DNA from: Sulfurospirillum sp. | Lineage (GTDB): Bacteria > Campylobacterota > Campylobacteria > Campylobacterales > Arcobacteraceae | Length of the DNA stretch: 64,000 bases | Direction: 5' to 3' | NCBI GenBank assembly: GCA_030491005.1 | Contig: JAKZMJ010000026.1 | Coordinates: 1 to 64,000, forward strand | In this document: positions 33,183 to 43,219 of the stretch, piece after piece | Layout: each line of letters begins with the position of its first letter | Numbering within the stretch: the stretch's first letter is position 1 | The notes under the pieces: generated by a model | Told to the model about the DNA's origin: nothing | The model's input: the letters and a program-made list of their open reading frames with translations, nothing else | Database searches by the model: none | Position numbers and translations under genes: made by a program

Positions 33183-34305
33183 TAACAATAACAATACAAA
33201 TTTTTGGATATCTTATGCCGATTTAATGGCTGGATTATTATTTGTTTTTATTTTACTAATTGGTGCTATTATTGTAAAATATACTTTGTTAGAAAGTAAA
33301 TCTAAACTTTTAAAGAAAGAATTTATAGAAGAAAAACTTACTTTGAAAAAAAACAAAAATAAATTAGATGAAAAAATAAAAGAATTAGATGAAAAAACAA
33401 AAAAGTTTTCAGATACTATTGATTTATTAAATAAAACAAAAAATAAATTAAATATATCAAGATTAGATAAAGAAGCTTTAGAAGAAAAACTTTTAACGCA
33501 AAATCAGTCTATATCTTTTAAAAATAAAGAGATAGAAAAACATATACTTTTAGAAACTGATTATAAATTAAAATTGGAACATCAAAATTTTAATACTATA
33601 ATTTTGAAGCAAAACATAAATAAAATAAAAAATACTTTAAAAACTGAAATTAAAAAAATAGATGAATTAGAAAAAAATATTTTAAATAAAGAAAATATCA
33701 TCTTATTATTCAAAGATAAGGAAGAACAAAGTACTCAAACAATAAAAAGCTTAAAAAATAAAATAATAGTTACAAAATTGAAAATTGAAAATTTAACTGG
33801 AATAAAAATCAAAGTAATAAAACTTCTTAAAAAATCACTTGGAAAAGATATGAAAATTGATCCAATAGATGGTTCAATTAAATTATCTGCTAATATTCTA
33901 TTTGATGAGGGTAAAAGTGATTTAAAAGAAAATTCAAAACAAGCTTTGAAAAAAGCTGTATATAGCTATTTTAATACTATTTTAGAAAATGAAAATATTA
34001 ATAAACATATTGATAAAATCATAATAGAAGGACACACAAATTCTAAAGGTTCTTTTTTGTATAATCTTGATCTTTCACAAAAACGAGCATATTCAGTTAT
34101 GGAATTTTTATTTTCAATGAATTTTGAGAAGAAATCAAAATTAAAAAAATTGTTACTTGCTAGTGGAAGGTCTTTTTTAGACCCTGTATTAGATAAAAAT
34201 GGACAAGAAAATATCAACAAGTCAAGAAGAATAGAAATCAAGTTTAATTTAAAAAACCAAGAATCTATTAAAGAAATAGCAACAATTTTAAATAATAGTA
34301 TTTGA
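33169..34305 (+). CDS. MotB/OmpA-like stator partner (ZorB-like)
   Basis: A 378-residue protein. One membrane helix near the N-terminus, in FWISYADLMAGLLFVFILLI, contains the single buried Asp that carries protons in MotB-type stators. A long coiled coil (about 40-215) is followed by an OmpA-like peptidoglycan-binding domain with IIEGHTNSKG and LSQKRAYSVMEFL (about 285-315) and RRIEIKF near the end. It starts inside the 3' end of the channel gene, so expression is coupled. The Asn-rich first residues come from an AAC/AAT run. Role in defence or another envelope process is open. Confidence 0.75.
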   Translation: MNNNNNNNNTNFWISYADLMAGLLFVFILLIGAIIVKYTLLESKSKLLKKEFIEEKLTLKKNKNKLDEKIKELDEKTKKFSDTIDLLNKTKNKLNISRLDKEALEEKLLTQNQSISFKNKEIEKHILLETDYKLKLEHQNFNTIILKQNINKIKNTLKTEIKKIDELEKNILNKENIILLFKDKEEQSTQTIKSLKNKIIVTKLKIENLTGIKIKVIKLLKKSLGKDMKIDPIDGSIKLSANILFDEGKSDLKENSKQALKKAVYSYFNTILENENINKHIDKIIIEGHTNSKGSFLYNLDLSQKRAYSVMEFLFSMNFEKKSKLKKLLLASGRSFLDPVLDKNGQENINKSRRIEIKFNLKNQESIKEIATILNNSI

Positions 34306-34394
34306 TAATTATCTATATACTTATACATTTTAATCATCTTGTTATTAAAATATATATATAATACTTTTATTATTTACAATAGCAAGGAATATAA

Positions 34395-35792
34395 ATGAAA
34401 ATCTTTTTATACATTGTTTTAATTATTGTTGTTCTTTTATCTGGTGGTGGTTATTATGCATATTATATATATGATACTACTATGCAAGAATTTGGCATTG
34501 ATGGTACTAATATTGAGGAATTAGAAGCTTTTGAAAAAAGACTCTTAGAAATCAAAAAAGAAATAGAAGGCTTAAGTGACGAAGAAGCAAACATTGTCAT
34601 GCAAAGAAGGATAAAAGAATGGAAAATATCCAGAAAAACAAAAAAATCTAAAACAACACAAAGTAAATTAGATGAAAAAACTATTGTTAAACCTCTTATC
34701 AAAAAACAAAGTATTTCTAAAAAAAGTATAGAAGAAAGTAATAAATTAGATTTATTTGAAGAATTACTCTTTGCTAAAAAATATGACAAAGCTTTAAATT
34801 TATTTGATAAAATTAAAAATAAATCATCAGACAAAGAACTCAACAATATAGTTTCTTATTTTTTAAATAAAAATAAAAAGAACATAGTAGGACGTTTTTT
34901 ATATAGCCAAATTTTATATTTAGAAGAATCATATCTTGATTCAATTAAAGTTTTATATGATTTAAATAAAAAAATGCTAAATAAAAAAATGCAAGTATTA
35001 GTACATGAAAAAATTGACTTAACTAATGGTGTTTTTATGGAGACTTTATTAGAACAAAAGAAAATGGTTCATTTGTTAAGTTTTGTAAAATATGCAATAT
35101 CGCAAAGATATGAAAAAGAGTATTATACATATGTCCTTGGAAAATTATATTTTGATTTAGATCAACTTAAAGATGCCACAAATATATTAAAAAAAATAAA
35201 ATTTGACCAGTTGTATGGAAAACAAGCAAGAATGATATTGTATGCCATAAGTCCACCTGAAAAAGTTATAAAAAAGAAAATAGATAAAAGACCAAAAGTT
35301 GTAATTCCTAAAGCTGTTATTAGATACAGTTCAGGAGCCTTGGGTAAAAGAAATGGAAAGATGAAAGTTAAGAAGAAGACTGTTGAATTTGAGGGATCAA
35401 AAAGATTTGAAAAATCTGTTAAATTAACAAGACATGGCACAAATTTTATGATAAAAGTTATGATAAATAAAGGTAAAGTATTAAATATGTTATTAGATAC
35501 AGGTGCTTCAAGTACTGTTATTTATGAAAAATCAATGAAAAACATTAAACATTCTATTATAAGAAATAATGTTAAAGTGCAAACAGCTAGTTCTACAATA
35601 AAGGCTAAAGTAATTAAACTAAAATCAATAGCTGTTGAAGATAATATTGTATATAATATAAAAGCATTGATTGTGAAAACAAGTGCTAAAAATACTTCAG
35701 ATGGCTTATTAGGTATGAATTTTTTAGAAAATTATGATTTTTATATAGATCAGAAAAAAGCTATATTATATTTAACTAGTATCATAAAATAA
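34395..35792 (+). CDS. Membrane-anchored retropepsin-like protein
   Basis: A 465-residue protein. Residues about 1-25 form an N-terminal membrane anchor. A charged coiled region follows (about 35-115), then a helical-repeat region (about 115-290, TPR-like in pattern). The C-terminus holds a single-chain aspartic protease domain of retropepsin type with the active site LLDTGASSTVIY (Asp about 369) and the later hydrophobic GLLGMNFL. Such clan AA proteins are membrane-anchored proteases in proteobacteria. It lies 90 bp after the stator pair on the same strand and may belong with it. Confidence 0.75.
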   Translation: MKIFLYIVLIIVVLLSGGGYYAYYIYDTTMQEFGIDGTNIEELEAFEKRLLEIKKEIEGLSDEEANIVMQRRIKEWKISRKTKKSKTTQSKLDEKTIVKPLIKKQSISKKSIEESNKLDLFEELLFAKKYDKALNLFDKIKNKSSDKELNNIVSYFLNKNKKNIVGRFLYSQILYLEESYLDSIKVLYDLNKKMLNKKMQVLVHEKIDLTNGVFMETLLEQKKMVHLLSFVKYAISQRYEKEYYTYVLGKLYFDLDQLKDATNILKKIKFDQLYGKQARMILYAISPPEKVIKKKIDKRPKVVIPKAVIRYSSGALGKRNGKMKVKKKTVEFEGSKRFEKSVKLTRHGTNFMIKVMINKGKVLNMLLDTGASSTVIYEKSMKNIKHSIIRNNVKVQTASSTIKAKVIKLKSIAVEDNIVYNIKALIVKTSAKNTSDGLLGMNFLENYDFYIDQKKAILYLTSIIK

Positions 35793-35839
35793 AGAACAAT
35801 ATTAACAAATAATATTTAATAAAAAATAGAAAGGAAATG

Positions 35840-37336
35840 ATGAATACTATTGAACAAGTGGAAAACTGGTTAAAAGAGCATGACATATCAGGATATAGTA
35901 TTTCTGATGATTTATATGTTAGTGTAAAAGGAAATGTTAATTTAAAAGGAAAACTACCAAGAAAAATTTTATCTATTAAATTTAAAGAAGTTGATGGATA
36001 TTTTGATATTTCTGATAATGAATTAATTAACTTAGAAGGTTGTCCAATAAAAGTAGGTAATTTTTTTAATTGTTCAAATAATAATTTGATATCATTATTC
36101 GATGCACCCAAGAAAGTTGGTGATTTTGACTGCTCAAATAATAAATTAGTTCGCTTGTCTTATTGTCCAAAAGAAGTAAATGGATATTTTGATTGTTCGC
36201 ATAATAAATTATCATCAATAAAAGGAAGTCCGCGAACAATTAAAGATAAATTTGATTGTTCTTCTAATCTTATTAATTCATTAATAGGAGGTCCTAAATA
36301 TATTAAACAATCTTTTGATTGTTCTTCTAATCACCTAAAAGACTTACAAGGAGGACCTATAATTGTAGGTAAAGATTATTCTTGCCATACTAATTTTTTA
36401 AAAAACTTAGATTTAATTGCAGATACAATAGACAATGATGTATATACAGATATAAAATTAGACAATATCCTCTCCTCACTTGATGAACAAGGAAAAATAT
36501 GGAAATATAATGGTTCATCTATGGTTGAGTATATACATAAACCAATAGTATCTTTATCAAATGAATCAGAAATTAAGAAATGGTTAGAAAAACACGGTAT
36601 TAGTAATTTTAAAATCCTTGGTAATAATTCTGTAAATGTAGATAGTGATGTCAGATTATCTAATAAATTAGCAAATTTATCAAAATTACCTTTATCTTTT
36701 AATGAGGTTAAAGGTAATTTTGATATTAGTGATAATGAGCTTGTAAGCCTTATAGGTTCACCAAATAAAGTAGGTGGAGATTTTTTAGCTTTTAAGAATG
36801 AACTAACTTCTCTTAAAGGTAGTCCTAAAGAAGTTAATGGTTCTTTTATTATTTTAAAAAATCATATTACAAGTATTGAATTTGCACCATCTATTGTTAA
36901 AGATGATTTTATTTGCTCACATAATCCAATTAATAATTTAGATGGAATTAATACTGTTTTAGGTTCTATTTTTACAGGTGTATTAATGGATAAAATAAAA
37001 GCAAAAAAATATGTATATAATGGAGTTACTACATATAAATACTCAGGTGATTTAATTATGCAATACTTAGATGAAGCATATGTAAGTTTAACAGATGAAG
37101 AGAGAGTTTTTAATAAAACAAGATTAAAATTAGAGAATGCTATTTCTAATATGTTAAAATCAAGTGAATTAAAAAAAGAAATGGTAACTGATGTTTTATT
37201 GAATAATTTATCAAAATATCATTTATTTGATTTAAAAAAACAAGTATTACTAATAAAAAATCCTCCGAAAATAAATTCTTCTAAAGAATTAAGTGAAAAA
37301 GATATATTGAAAATGGCTTTTGATGAAGAATTGTAA
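35840..37336 (+). CDS. LRR-like repeat protein with internal duplication
   Basis: A 498-residue protein; ATG 35840 is preferred to ATG 35837 because AAGGA would be only about one base from the earlier codon. Two homologous halves each begin with a WLKEHDIS/WLEKHGIS helix followed by FDISDNEL and then repeats of about 20-24 residues of the form FDCSNNxLxxLxGxP. The first half has five or six such repeats, the second about four. This cysteine-containing leucine-rich pattern is typical of phage and bacterial mobile-region proteins. No signal peptide is seen. The last ~80 residues are helical and acidic at the end. No function can be assigned. Confidence 0.75.
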   Translation: MNTIEQVENWLKEHDISGYSISDDLYVSVKGNVNLKGKLPRKILSIKFKEVDGYFDISDNELINLEGCPIKVGNFFNCSNNNLISLFDAPKKVGDFDCSNNKLVRLSYCPKEVNGYFDCSHNKLSSIKGSPRTIKDKFDCSSNLINSLIGGPKYIKQSFDCSSNHLKDLQGGPIIVGKDYSCHTNFLKNLDLIADTIDNDVYTDIKLDNILSSLDEQGKIWKYNGSSMVEYIHKPIVSLSNESEIKKWLEKHGISNFKILGNNSVNVDSDVRLSNKLANLSKLPLSFNEVKGNFDISDNELVSLIGSPNKVGGDFLAFKNELTSLKGSPKEVNGSFIILKNHITSIEFAPSIVKDDFICSHNPINNLDGINTVLGSIFTGVLMDKIKAKKYVYNGVTTYKYSGDLIMQYLDEAYVSLTDEERVFNKTRLKLENAISNMLKSSELKKEMVTDVLLNNLSKYHLFDLKKQVLLIKNPPKINSSKELSEKDILKMAFDEEL

Positions 37337-37399
37337 AGGGAATACAATACCACAAGAAAATAAAAATAAAACTTTAAAGCTTTTCAATGATTAGAGTAA

Positions 37400-38362
37400 A
37401 TGCAATTAATATTTAGAAAAATAATATATCTTATTCTTATGCTAATTATTATTAGTATAATCTCTTTTATTGCTATTTCCTTAGCTCCTAATTCTTTTTT
37501 TGCAAGTGGTGAGTTAAATCCAAATATCACACAAGAAGCAGTACAAAGGCTAAAGGCAGTATACGGTTTAGATAAACCTTTACATATACAATACTTATCA
37601 TGGATTTTTGCCATTGTTAAACTTGATTTTGGTATATCTTTTACAAGTGGTGAGTTAGTTAAAAATGAAATCTTGCAAAGATTACCCATAACACTAAGTA
37701 TAAATATAATTTCTATGGTTTTGATTTTTATTATTTCTTTATATTTTGGTATTAAATCAGCTTTCAGTAAAAATAGTTTTTTTGATAAATTTACTGCTCA
37801 GTTATCCTTGGTTAGTTTTTCCATCCCCTCATTTTACTTAGCATTATTAGGAGTATCTTTTTTTGCCATGAAGCTTGAGATACTACCAATTGCAGGACTT
37901 CATTCTATGAGCGATGATGGTAGTTTAGAATATTATTTAGATTTTGCTTGGCACTTAATTCTTCCTATTTGTATTATAACTTTTGGGGGAATTGGTGGCT
38001 TGATTTTATATATTAGGTCTTTAACTATTGATATTCTAAAATCAGATTATATTTTCTTTGCAAAAGCTAGAGGATTAAATAAAAAGCAAATACTAAGATA
38101 TTATATTTTGCCAAACCTTTACCCTCCTGTTATTACCTTATTAGGTCTATCTCTACCTGGTATTATTGGAGGTTCAGTTATACTTGAAACTATTTTTTCT
38201 ATTGATGGTATGGGTATGTTGTTTTTTCAAAGTGCCTTAGCTCATGATTATCCTGTTATTATGGGAATACTAATTATTGGAGCCTTACTAACATTATTGG
38301 GAAATATTATTGCAGATATGGTTTTATTAAAATTAAATCCTAATGTTGATGATAAATATTAA
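37400..38362 (+). CDS. ABC transporter permease, DppB/OppB family
   Basis: A 320-residue inner-membrane permease with about six transmembrane segments. The N-terminus (IIYLILMLIIISIISFI) and a periplasmic loop containing LKAVYGLDKPLHIQYLSWI match the peptide/nickel permeases of the DppB group. The cytoplasmic EAA-like loop is in FFAKARGLNKKQILRYYILPNL (cited in parts, about 219-240), which contacts the ATPase. No ATPase, second permease or binding protein is adjacent, so it is an orphan here. It is followed closely by panC. Confidence 0.88.
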   Translation: MQLIFRKIIYLILMLIIISIISFIAISLAPNSFFASGELNPNITQEAVQRLKAVYGLDKPLHIQYLSWIFAIVKLDFGISFTSGELVKNEILQRLPITLSINIISMVLIFIISLYFGIKSAFSKNSFFDKFTAQLSLVSFSIPSFYLALLGVSFFAMKLEILPIAGLHSMSDDGSLEYYLDFAWHLILPICIITFGGIGGLILYIRSLTIDILKSDYIFFAKARGLNKKQILRYYILPNLYPPVITLLGLSLPGIIGGSVILETIFSIDGMGMLFFQSALAHDYPVIMGILIIGALLTLLGNIIADMVLLKLNPNVDDKY

Positions 38363-38381
38363 AAAACTTACAAGGAAATAA

Positions 38382-39200
38382 ATGAAGATAATAAAAAGTA
38401 CGAAAGAGCTTCAAAGTATTAGAAGAAGTATAAGTACTAAAGTGGGTTTTGTTCCTACTATGGGAGCCTTACATGAAGGACATATTTCTTTAATAAAAGA
38501 AGCAAAAAAACAAAATGATATTGTATTTGTTTCTATTTTTATTAATCCAAAACAATTTTCTATAAATGAAGACTTTAGCTCTTATCCTATAAAAAAAGAA
38601 GCCGATATAAAAATATGTGCATTAGCTAAAGTTGATTATCTTTTTATGCCAGAAATATCAAGTATTTATTCACAAAATGAAGTTTTGATTAAATCACCAA
38701 ACCAAAGTTATATACTTGAAGGTTTTTCAAGACCAGATCATTTTAATGGTGTATTACAAGTGGTATTAAAGTTATTTGGTTTGATTCAAGCTCGTAACTC
38801 ATATTTTGGCAAAAAAGATGCCCAACAATTATTTTTAATACAAAAAATGGTAAAAAACTTTTTTATCAATACACAAATTATAGCCTGTGAAACACTTAGA
38901 CAAAATGATGGTCTAGCTATTAGTTCAAGGAATACCTATCTTTTGCCACAAGAAAAAAAAGAAGCTTCTTTGATTTCTAAATCACTTTATTGTGCCTCAA
39001 GAATCATTTCTAAGAATGAATTTGATGTAAATATTATTAAAAATGAAATGTTAAATATTTTAAAAAATTTAAATGTAGAATATATTGAGTTTGTAAATAA
39101 AAACTTTCAAAAAATCACAAAAGTTGAATTAAAAAATACCATAATATTAATTGTTGTAAAATTTAAAACTGTACGACTATTAGATAATATTTGGGTATAG
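38382..39200 (+). CDS. panC: Pantoate--beta-alanine ligase
   Basis: A 272-residue pantothenate synthetase that joins pantoate and beta-alanine using ATP in coenzyme A synthesis. The HIGH-type ATP motif is in PTMGALHEGHISL (about 25-37), the second site has FGKKDAQQL (about 146-154), and ISSRNTYL matches the KMSKS-equivalent region (about 181-188). Length is normal. It starts 19 bp after the ABC permease stop with AAGGAA before the ATG and ends convergently with the ligase pseudogene. Confidence 0.95.
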   Translation: MKIIKSTKELQSIRRSISTKVGFVPTMGALHEGHISLIKEAKKQNDIVFVSIFINPKQFSINEDFSSYPIKKEADIKICALAKVDYLFMPEISSIYSQNEVLIKSPNQSYILEGFSRPDHFNGVLQVVLKLFGLIQARNSYFGKKDAQQLFLIQKMVKNFFINTQIIACETLRQNDGLAISSRNTYLLPQEKKEASLISKSLYCASRIISKNEFDVNIIKNEMLNILKNLNVEYIEFVNKNFQKITKVELKNTIILIVVKFKTVRLLDNIWV

Positions 39201-39247
39201 TCCTGAAAACAGACGCTTTAAAATTCGTTTTCACTTTTGCCTATTTA

Positions 39248-40094
39248 TCATTCTTTTTTTCTAATTCTCAAAAAAGATGCAAATTTTGGTTTTTTGTATT
39301 TTGTTAATCCATAATATTTATAAGTAATAATATCACCAATTTTAGGATGATTAATCCTTTGAATATTTGAAAATCCTCCTCCTAAATTGAATATTATATT
39401 ATTTGGAAGTTTTATTTTTAAACTTTTCATTTTTTTATTTATCTTATTTTTATTTATCTTATTGTTATTTTCATTCTTTTTCTTATAATTAATTCCAATA
39501 ACTAAACCCTCAGCATCATAAAACTTTTTAACTTTTAAAATATTTGAACTTCTACCTTCTTGATATGCTAAATCACCTTTTTTAATAATAACACCTTCAC
39601 CTTTTAAGAGTATGATATTTTCTAAAAATACATCTAAATCTTGGCTGTTCTTACATTTTATTTGCTCTATAAATTTAACATATACATTTTTAGATTTTTT
39701 AAAGTGCTTTTTTGCATAAGCTAATCTTTGCATAAAATCTCCTTTTATACTTGGAACTTCAAAAATATTATAAGTTAGTTGTTTCCATTTTATTGATGGT
39801 TTTTTATCTAAAACTATACTTTGAATATTTTCAAAATCATTTCTTTTTGTCCATAATTCCATCTAAAGAAAATGATGGAAAATTTTTAGTGAAATATTTA
39901 GGTGCATTTATGATATTCCCATTTTTACTAAGTAAATTATGTCCATTCCAATATGCTCTTATGCCATCTAACTTTTCACTCATATACCAACCCCTTACAT
40001 TATGTTCTTGTTTATAGATTTTAGCTTTTTCCAAATCAAAAGCAAGCATATTTTGTAATAAAAACACAAATGATATATAAATAATAAATTTCAT
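39248..40094 (-). pseudogene. ATP-dependent DNA ligase with signal peptide, frameshifted
   Basis: The first part (start 40094) has a hydrophobic N-terminal signal (residues 1-19) and the nucleotidyltransferase motif SEKLDGIRAYW with the active-site Lys, then ends after FSLDGIMDKKK. The second part, in another frame from about 39858, continues with ELWTKRNDF and carries the remaining motifs (GEGVIIKK, then SNILKVKKF) and an OB-type C-terminus. Restoring the frame needs a net change of two missing bases (or one extra) at about 39855-39862. Joined, it would be about 280 residues, normal for exported Campylobacterota and Haemophilus-type ligases. It is either a true inactivation or a sequencing error. 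Confidence 0.85.
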
Positions 40095-40210
40095 AAAAAT
40101 CCTTTTGTAAATAACTTCTAAGATAATATATAATTATTATTTATAGTCTTATTAAGTCATAATCACTTTTTAGATAAGATAGTCTTAATTTAACTAAAAA
40201 TAGGATTTTT

Positions 40211-41221
40211 ATGAAATACAATGACATTGATTTTAATACAAAAACCATATTAATAACTGGAGCAGCAGGATTTATTGGTTCTAATTTATGTTTTTATTTT
40301 CAAGAAAATTATCCTAATACAATTATAATAGGACTTGATAGTTTTAGATCCCAAGATACATTTTCAAATAAAAACTTAAAAAGTTTCGGACATTTTAAAA
40401 ATCTTATAGGTTTTAAAGGCACAATTATAAGTGGGGACATAAATGATAACAAACTTATAAAAACTCTCGAAAGTGATTATAAGTTTGATTATATTTTTCA
40501 TCAAGCTGCTATTTCTGACACAACTGTAAAAGAACAAGATATAATGATAAGTACGAATGTTAATGCTTATGAGAATTTATTAAAAATAGCAATAAAACAT
40601 AAAGCAAATATGATATATGCAAGTTCAGCAGCAACTTATGGAGATGCAAAAGCGCCACAAAGTGTAGGAAATGAAAGTCCAAATAATATATATGGTTTTA
40701 GTAAACTTATGATGGATAATATTACGTACAAATACTTAAAAACAAAACTTGATATATCAATTGTAGGTTTAAGATATTTTAATGTATATGGACGACGAGA
40801 ATTTTATAAAAATAAAACTGCTTCAACTGTTATTCAATTTGGACATCAATTATTAGCTAATAATGCTCCTAAATTGTTTGTGAATAGTGATAAAATTTTA
40901 AGAGACTTCATCTATATAGAAGATATTATTCAAGCTAATATTAAAGCATGTAAACCTTTAAAAAGTGGTATTTATAATATTGGAACTGGAAAAGCACGAT
41001 CTTTCCAAGATATAAGCGATATTTTACAAAAAGAATTAGGTACAAGTTTTGAAACAAACTATATTCCAAATCCTTACATAGGACAATATCAGTTTTTTAC
41101 ACAAGCAAATATAGAAGATAGTACGAAATATTTAAAATTTTCTCCAAGATTTGAATTAGAAGATGGAATTAAAGCATATATTCCTGAAATAAAAAAATTA
41201 TATAAAGAAGAGATATTATGA
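40211..41221 (+). CDS. hldD: ADP-L-glycero-D-manno-heptose-6-epimerase
   Basis: A 336-residue extended SDR enzyme that epimerises ADP-D,D-heptose to ADP-L,D-heptose for the LPS core. The NAD(P) motif is ITGAAGFIGSNL (about 15-26), with the HldD-typical HQAAISDTT (about 97-105), and a catalytic Tyr-x3-Lys in YGFSKLM. It opens a compact operon: its stop overlaps the hldE start by four bases, followed by gmhA, apt, trpB and a DedA gene. Confidence 0.93.
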   Translation: MKYNDIDFNTKTILITGAAGFIGSNLCFYFQENYPNTIIIGLDSFRSQDTFSNKNLKSFGHFKNLIGFKGTIISGDINDNKLIKTLESDYKFDYIFHQAAISDTTVKEQDIMISTNVNAYENLLKIAIKHKANMIYASSAATYGDAKAPQSVGNESPNNIYGFSKLMMDNITYKYLKTKLDISIVGLRYFNVYGRREFYKNKTASTVIQFGHQLLANNAPKLFVNSDKILRDFIYIEDIIQANIKACKPLKSGIYNIGTGKARSFQDISDILQKELGTSFETNYIPNPYIGQYQFFTQANIEDSTKYLKFSPRFELEDGIKAYIPEIKKLYKEEIL

Positions 41222-42645
41222 TAAAAAATGATATAAAACCTAATATATTAGTTATTGGTGATTTAATGATAGATCATTATTTATGGGGAATATGTGAAAG
41301 AATATCTCCTGAAGCTCCTGTACAAGTTGTGGATATAAAAAATGAAACAATAGTTTTAGGTGGTGCTGGTAATGTAATTACTAATTTAGTATCTTTGGGT
41401 GCAAATGTTAGTGTTATGTCTGTAATTGGGAGTGATGAAACTGCGATTGATTTAAAATATAAACTGGATCAAGAAGGTGTAAAATCATTTTTAATAGAAC
41501 AAAAAGGCAGAAAAACATCTAAAAAATCAAGAATAATGGCTTCTAATTCTCAAGTTGTAAGGTTTGATCACGAAAGTAAAAATGACATTTCTTTTTCTAG
41601 CGTTAATAAACTTTATTCAAAACTACAAGAGCGAATTAATGCTTATGACATAATTTTATTATCAGATTATGGAAAAGGTGTATTAACCAATGATTTAACA
41701 CAAAAAGTAATTACTTATGCAAATGAGCATAATATAAAAGTTATAGTTGATCCAAAAGGAAGTGATTATTCAAAGTATAAAGGTGCTTATTTATTAACTC
41801 CAAATAAAAATGAAGCTAAAATAGCTTCAAGAATTGATATTGAAAATGATGAACAATTAAAAGAAGCTTTGCAAAAATTAAAAACAATTTCTAATTTGGA
41901 TATCTCCATTATAACTTTAAGTGAACAAGGTATAGCTATATTAGATAACAATGATGAAGTAATAATAAAACCAACAGTAGCAAGAGAAGTATACGATGTA
42001 ACAGGTGCAGGAGATACAGTATTAGCCTCACTTGGTTATGCTTTATCAACTGGTAATAATATTTATAAGTCTGTCGAATTTGCTAATTTAGCAGCTGGTG
42101 TGGTTGTTGGAAAATTAGGAAGTTCTACTGTTACTTTTGATGAAATTGAAGACTATAAAGCCACCTTACATAAAAGTTCAATAGAACTTCATATTAAATC
42201 AATGAATGAGATACAAAAAGTAATAAAAAGATTAAAAGAACAAAATAAAAAAATAGTTTTTACAAATGGTTGTTTTGATATTTTACATAAAGGTCATGTT
42301 CAATATTTAAATAAAGCCAAATCTTATGGTGATATTTTAATATTAGGTTTAAATAGCGATACTTCTCTTAAAAGATTAAAAGGTGAGGGAAGACCTATAA
42401 ATAAGCAAGATGATAGAGCCTATATATTATCTGGTTTAGAATGTATAGATTATGTAGTTATCTTTGATGAAGATACTCCATATGAATTAATTAAGATTAT
42501 CAAACCAGATATATTAGTTAAAGGATCTGATTATGAAGGTAAAGATATAGTTGGTTCTGATATTGCAAAAGAAACTAAACTTGTAACATTTGTGCAAGGA
42601 AAAAGTACAAGTAAAACTATTGATAAAATAAAAAAAGGTTTATAA
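41218..42645 (+). CDS. hldE: Bifunctional heptose-7-phosphate kinase/heptose-1-phosphate adenylyltransferase
   Basis: A 475-residue two-domain protein. The N-terminal ribokinase-like domain (about 1-315) has GDLMIDHYLWG, GGAGNV and the ATP/active-site AREVYDVTGAGDTV with catalytic Asp. The C-terminal cytidylyltransferase-like domain (about 340-475) has TNGCFDILHKGHVQYL. The two activities phosphorylate and then adenylylate heptose for the LPS core. It sits between hldD and gmhA so that the whole ADP-heptose pathway, apart from the GmhB phosphatase, is clustered here. Confidence 0.95.
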   Translation: MIKNDIKPNILVIGDLMIDHYLWGICERISPEAPVQVVDIKNETIVLGGAGNVITNLVSLGANVSVMSVIGSDETAIDLKYKLDQEGVKSFLIEQKGRKTSKKSRIMASNSQVVRFDHESKNDISFSSVNKLYSKLQERINAYDIILLSDYGKGVLTNDLTQKVITYANEHNIKVIVDPKGSDYSKYKGAYLLTPNKNEAKIASRIDIENDEQLKEALQKLKTISNLDISIITLSEQGIAILDNNDEVIIKPTVAREVYDVTGAGDTVLASLGYALSTGNNIYKSVEFANLAAGVVVGKLGSSTVTFDEIEDYKATLHKSSIELHIKSMNEIQKVIKRLKEQNKKIVFTNGCFDILHKGHVQYLNKAKSYGDILILGLNSDTSLKRLKGEGRPINKQDDRAYILSGLECIDYVVIFDEDTPYELIKIIKPDILVKGSDYEGKDIVGSDIAKETKLVTFVQGKSTSKTIDKIKKGL

Positions 42646-43218
42646 TTGAAAACAATAATACAAAATGAACTTTTAGCACATTTAGAAACTATAAAAAAAG
42701 TTATACAAACTATGGAAAAACCACTTGAAGAAGCTGCCCTTGTAGTTGTAGAAGCTTTAAAAAATGGTAATAAAATTCTATTATTTGGAAATGGTGGAAG
42801 TGCAGCAGATGCACAGCATATTGCTGCTGAGTTAACGGGGCGATATAAAAGCAAAAGACGTGCCTTAGCTGGTATTGCACTTACAACTGATACTTCAGCA
42901 CTAACGGCTATTGCCAATGATTATTCTTATGAAGAAATATTTAGCAGACAAGTTGAAGCTTTAGCTAAAGAAGGTGATGTATTAATTGGTATTTCAACAA
43001 GTGGAAATTCACAAAATATAATAAATGCCTTTATAAGTGGAGATGAACTTAAGTGTAAAACCATTGCTTTTTCAGGTAAAAATGGGGGAAAGCTTAAAGA
43101 TTATTCAGATTTAAATTTAATAGTTCCATCAATGGATACTGCAAGAATTCAAGAAATGCACATATTATTTGGTCATATACTTTGTCAAATAGTTGATAAT
43201 GAATTTAGTAAGGAATAA
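42646..43218 (+). CDS. gmhA: Sedoheptulose-7-phosphate isomerase
   Basis: A 190-residue SIS-domain enzyme that converts sedoheptulose 7-phosphate to D-glycero-D-manno-heptose 7-phosphate, the first step of ADP-heptose synthesis. Signatures include [22 protein letters not shown] (seen in parts, about 46-67), [10 protein letters not shown] (about 124-133) and [12 protein letters not shown] near the C-terminus. It starts with TTG at the base directly after the hldE stop, so translation is probably coupled. Confidence 0.94.
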   Translation: MKTIIQNELLAHLETIKKVIQTMEKPLEEAALVVVEALKNGNKILLFGNGGSAADAQHIAAELTGRYKSKRRALAGIALTTDTSALTAIANDYSYEEIFSRQVEALAKEGDVLIGISTSGNSQNIINAFISGDELKCKTIAFSGKNGGKLKDYSDLNLIVPSMDTARIQEMHILFGHILCQIVDNEFSKE

Positions 43219-43219
43219 T

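Noticed and set aside
32094-34305. Calling the stator pair a complete Zorya system or flagellar MotAB
   Set aside because: No zorC/D or zorE gene is recognised, and the coiled tails and gene context differ from flagellar MotAB; only a Zorya-like pair is claimed.
39201-39247. Bidirectional terminator between panC and the ligase pseudogene
   Set aside because: Only weak GAAAAC/GTTTTC pairing is visible and there is no clear T-run on either side.
43193-43219. Upstream start for apt at 43193
   Set aside because: It would overlap gmhA by 26 bases; ATG 43220 has a well-placed AAGGA and matches the normal Apt length.
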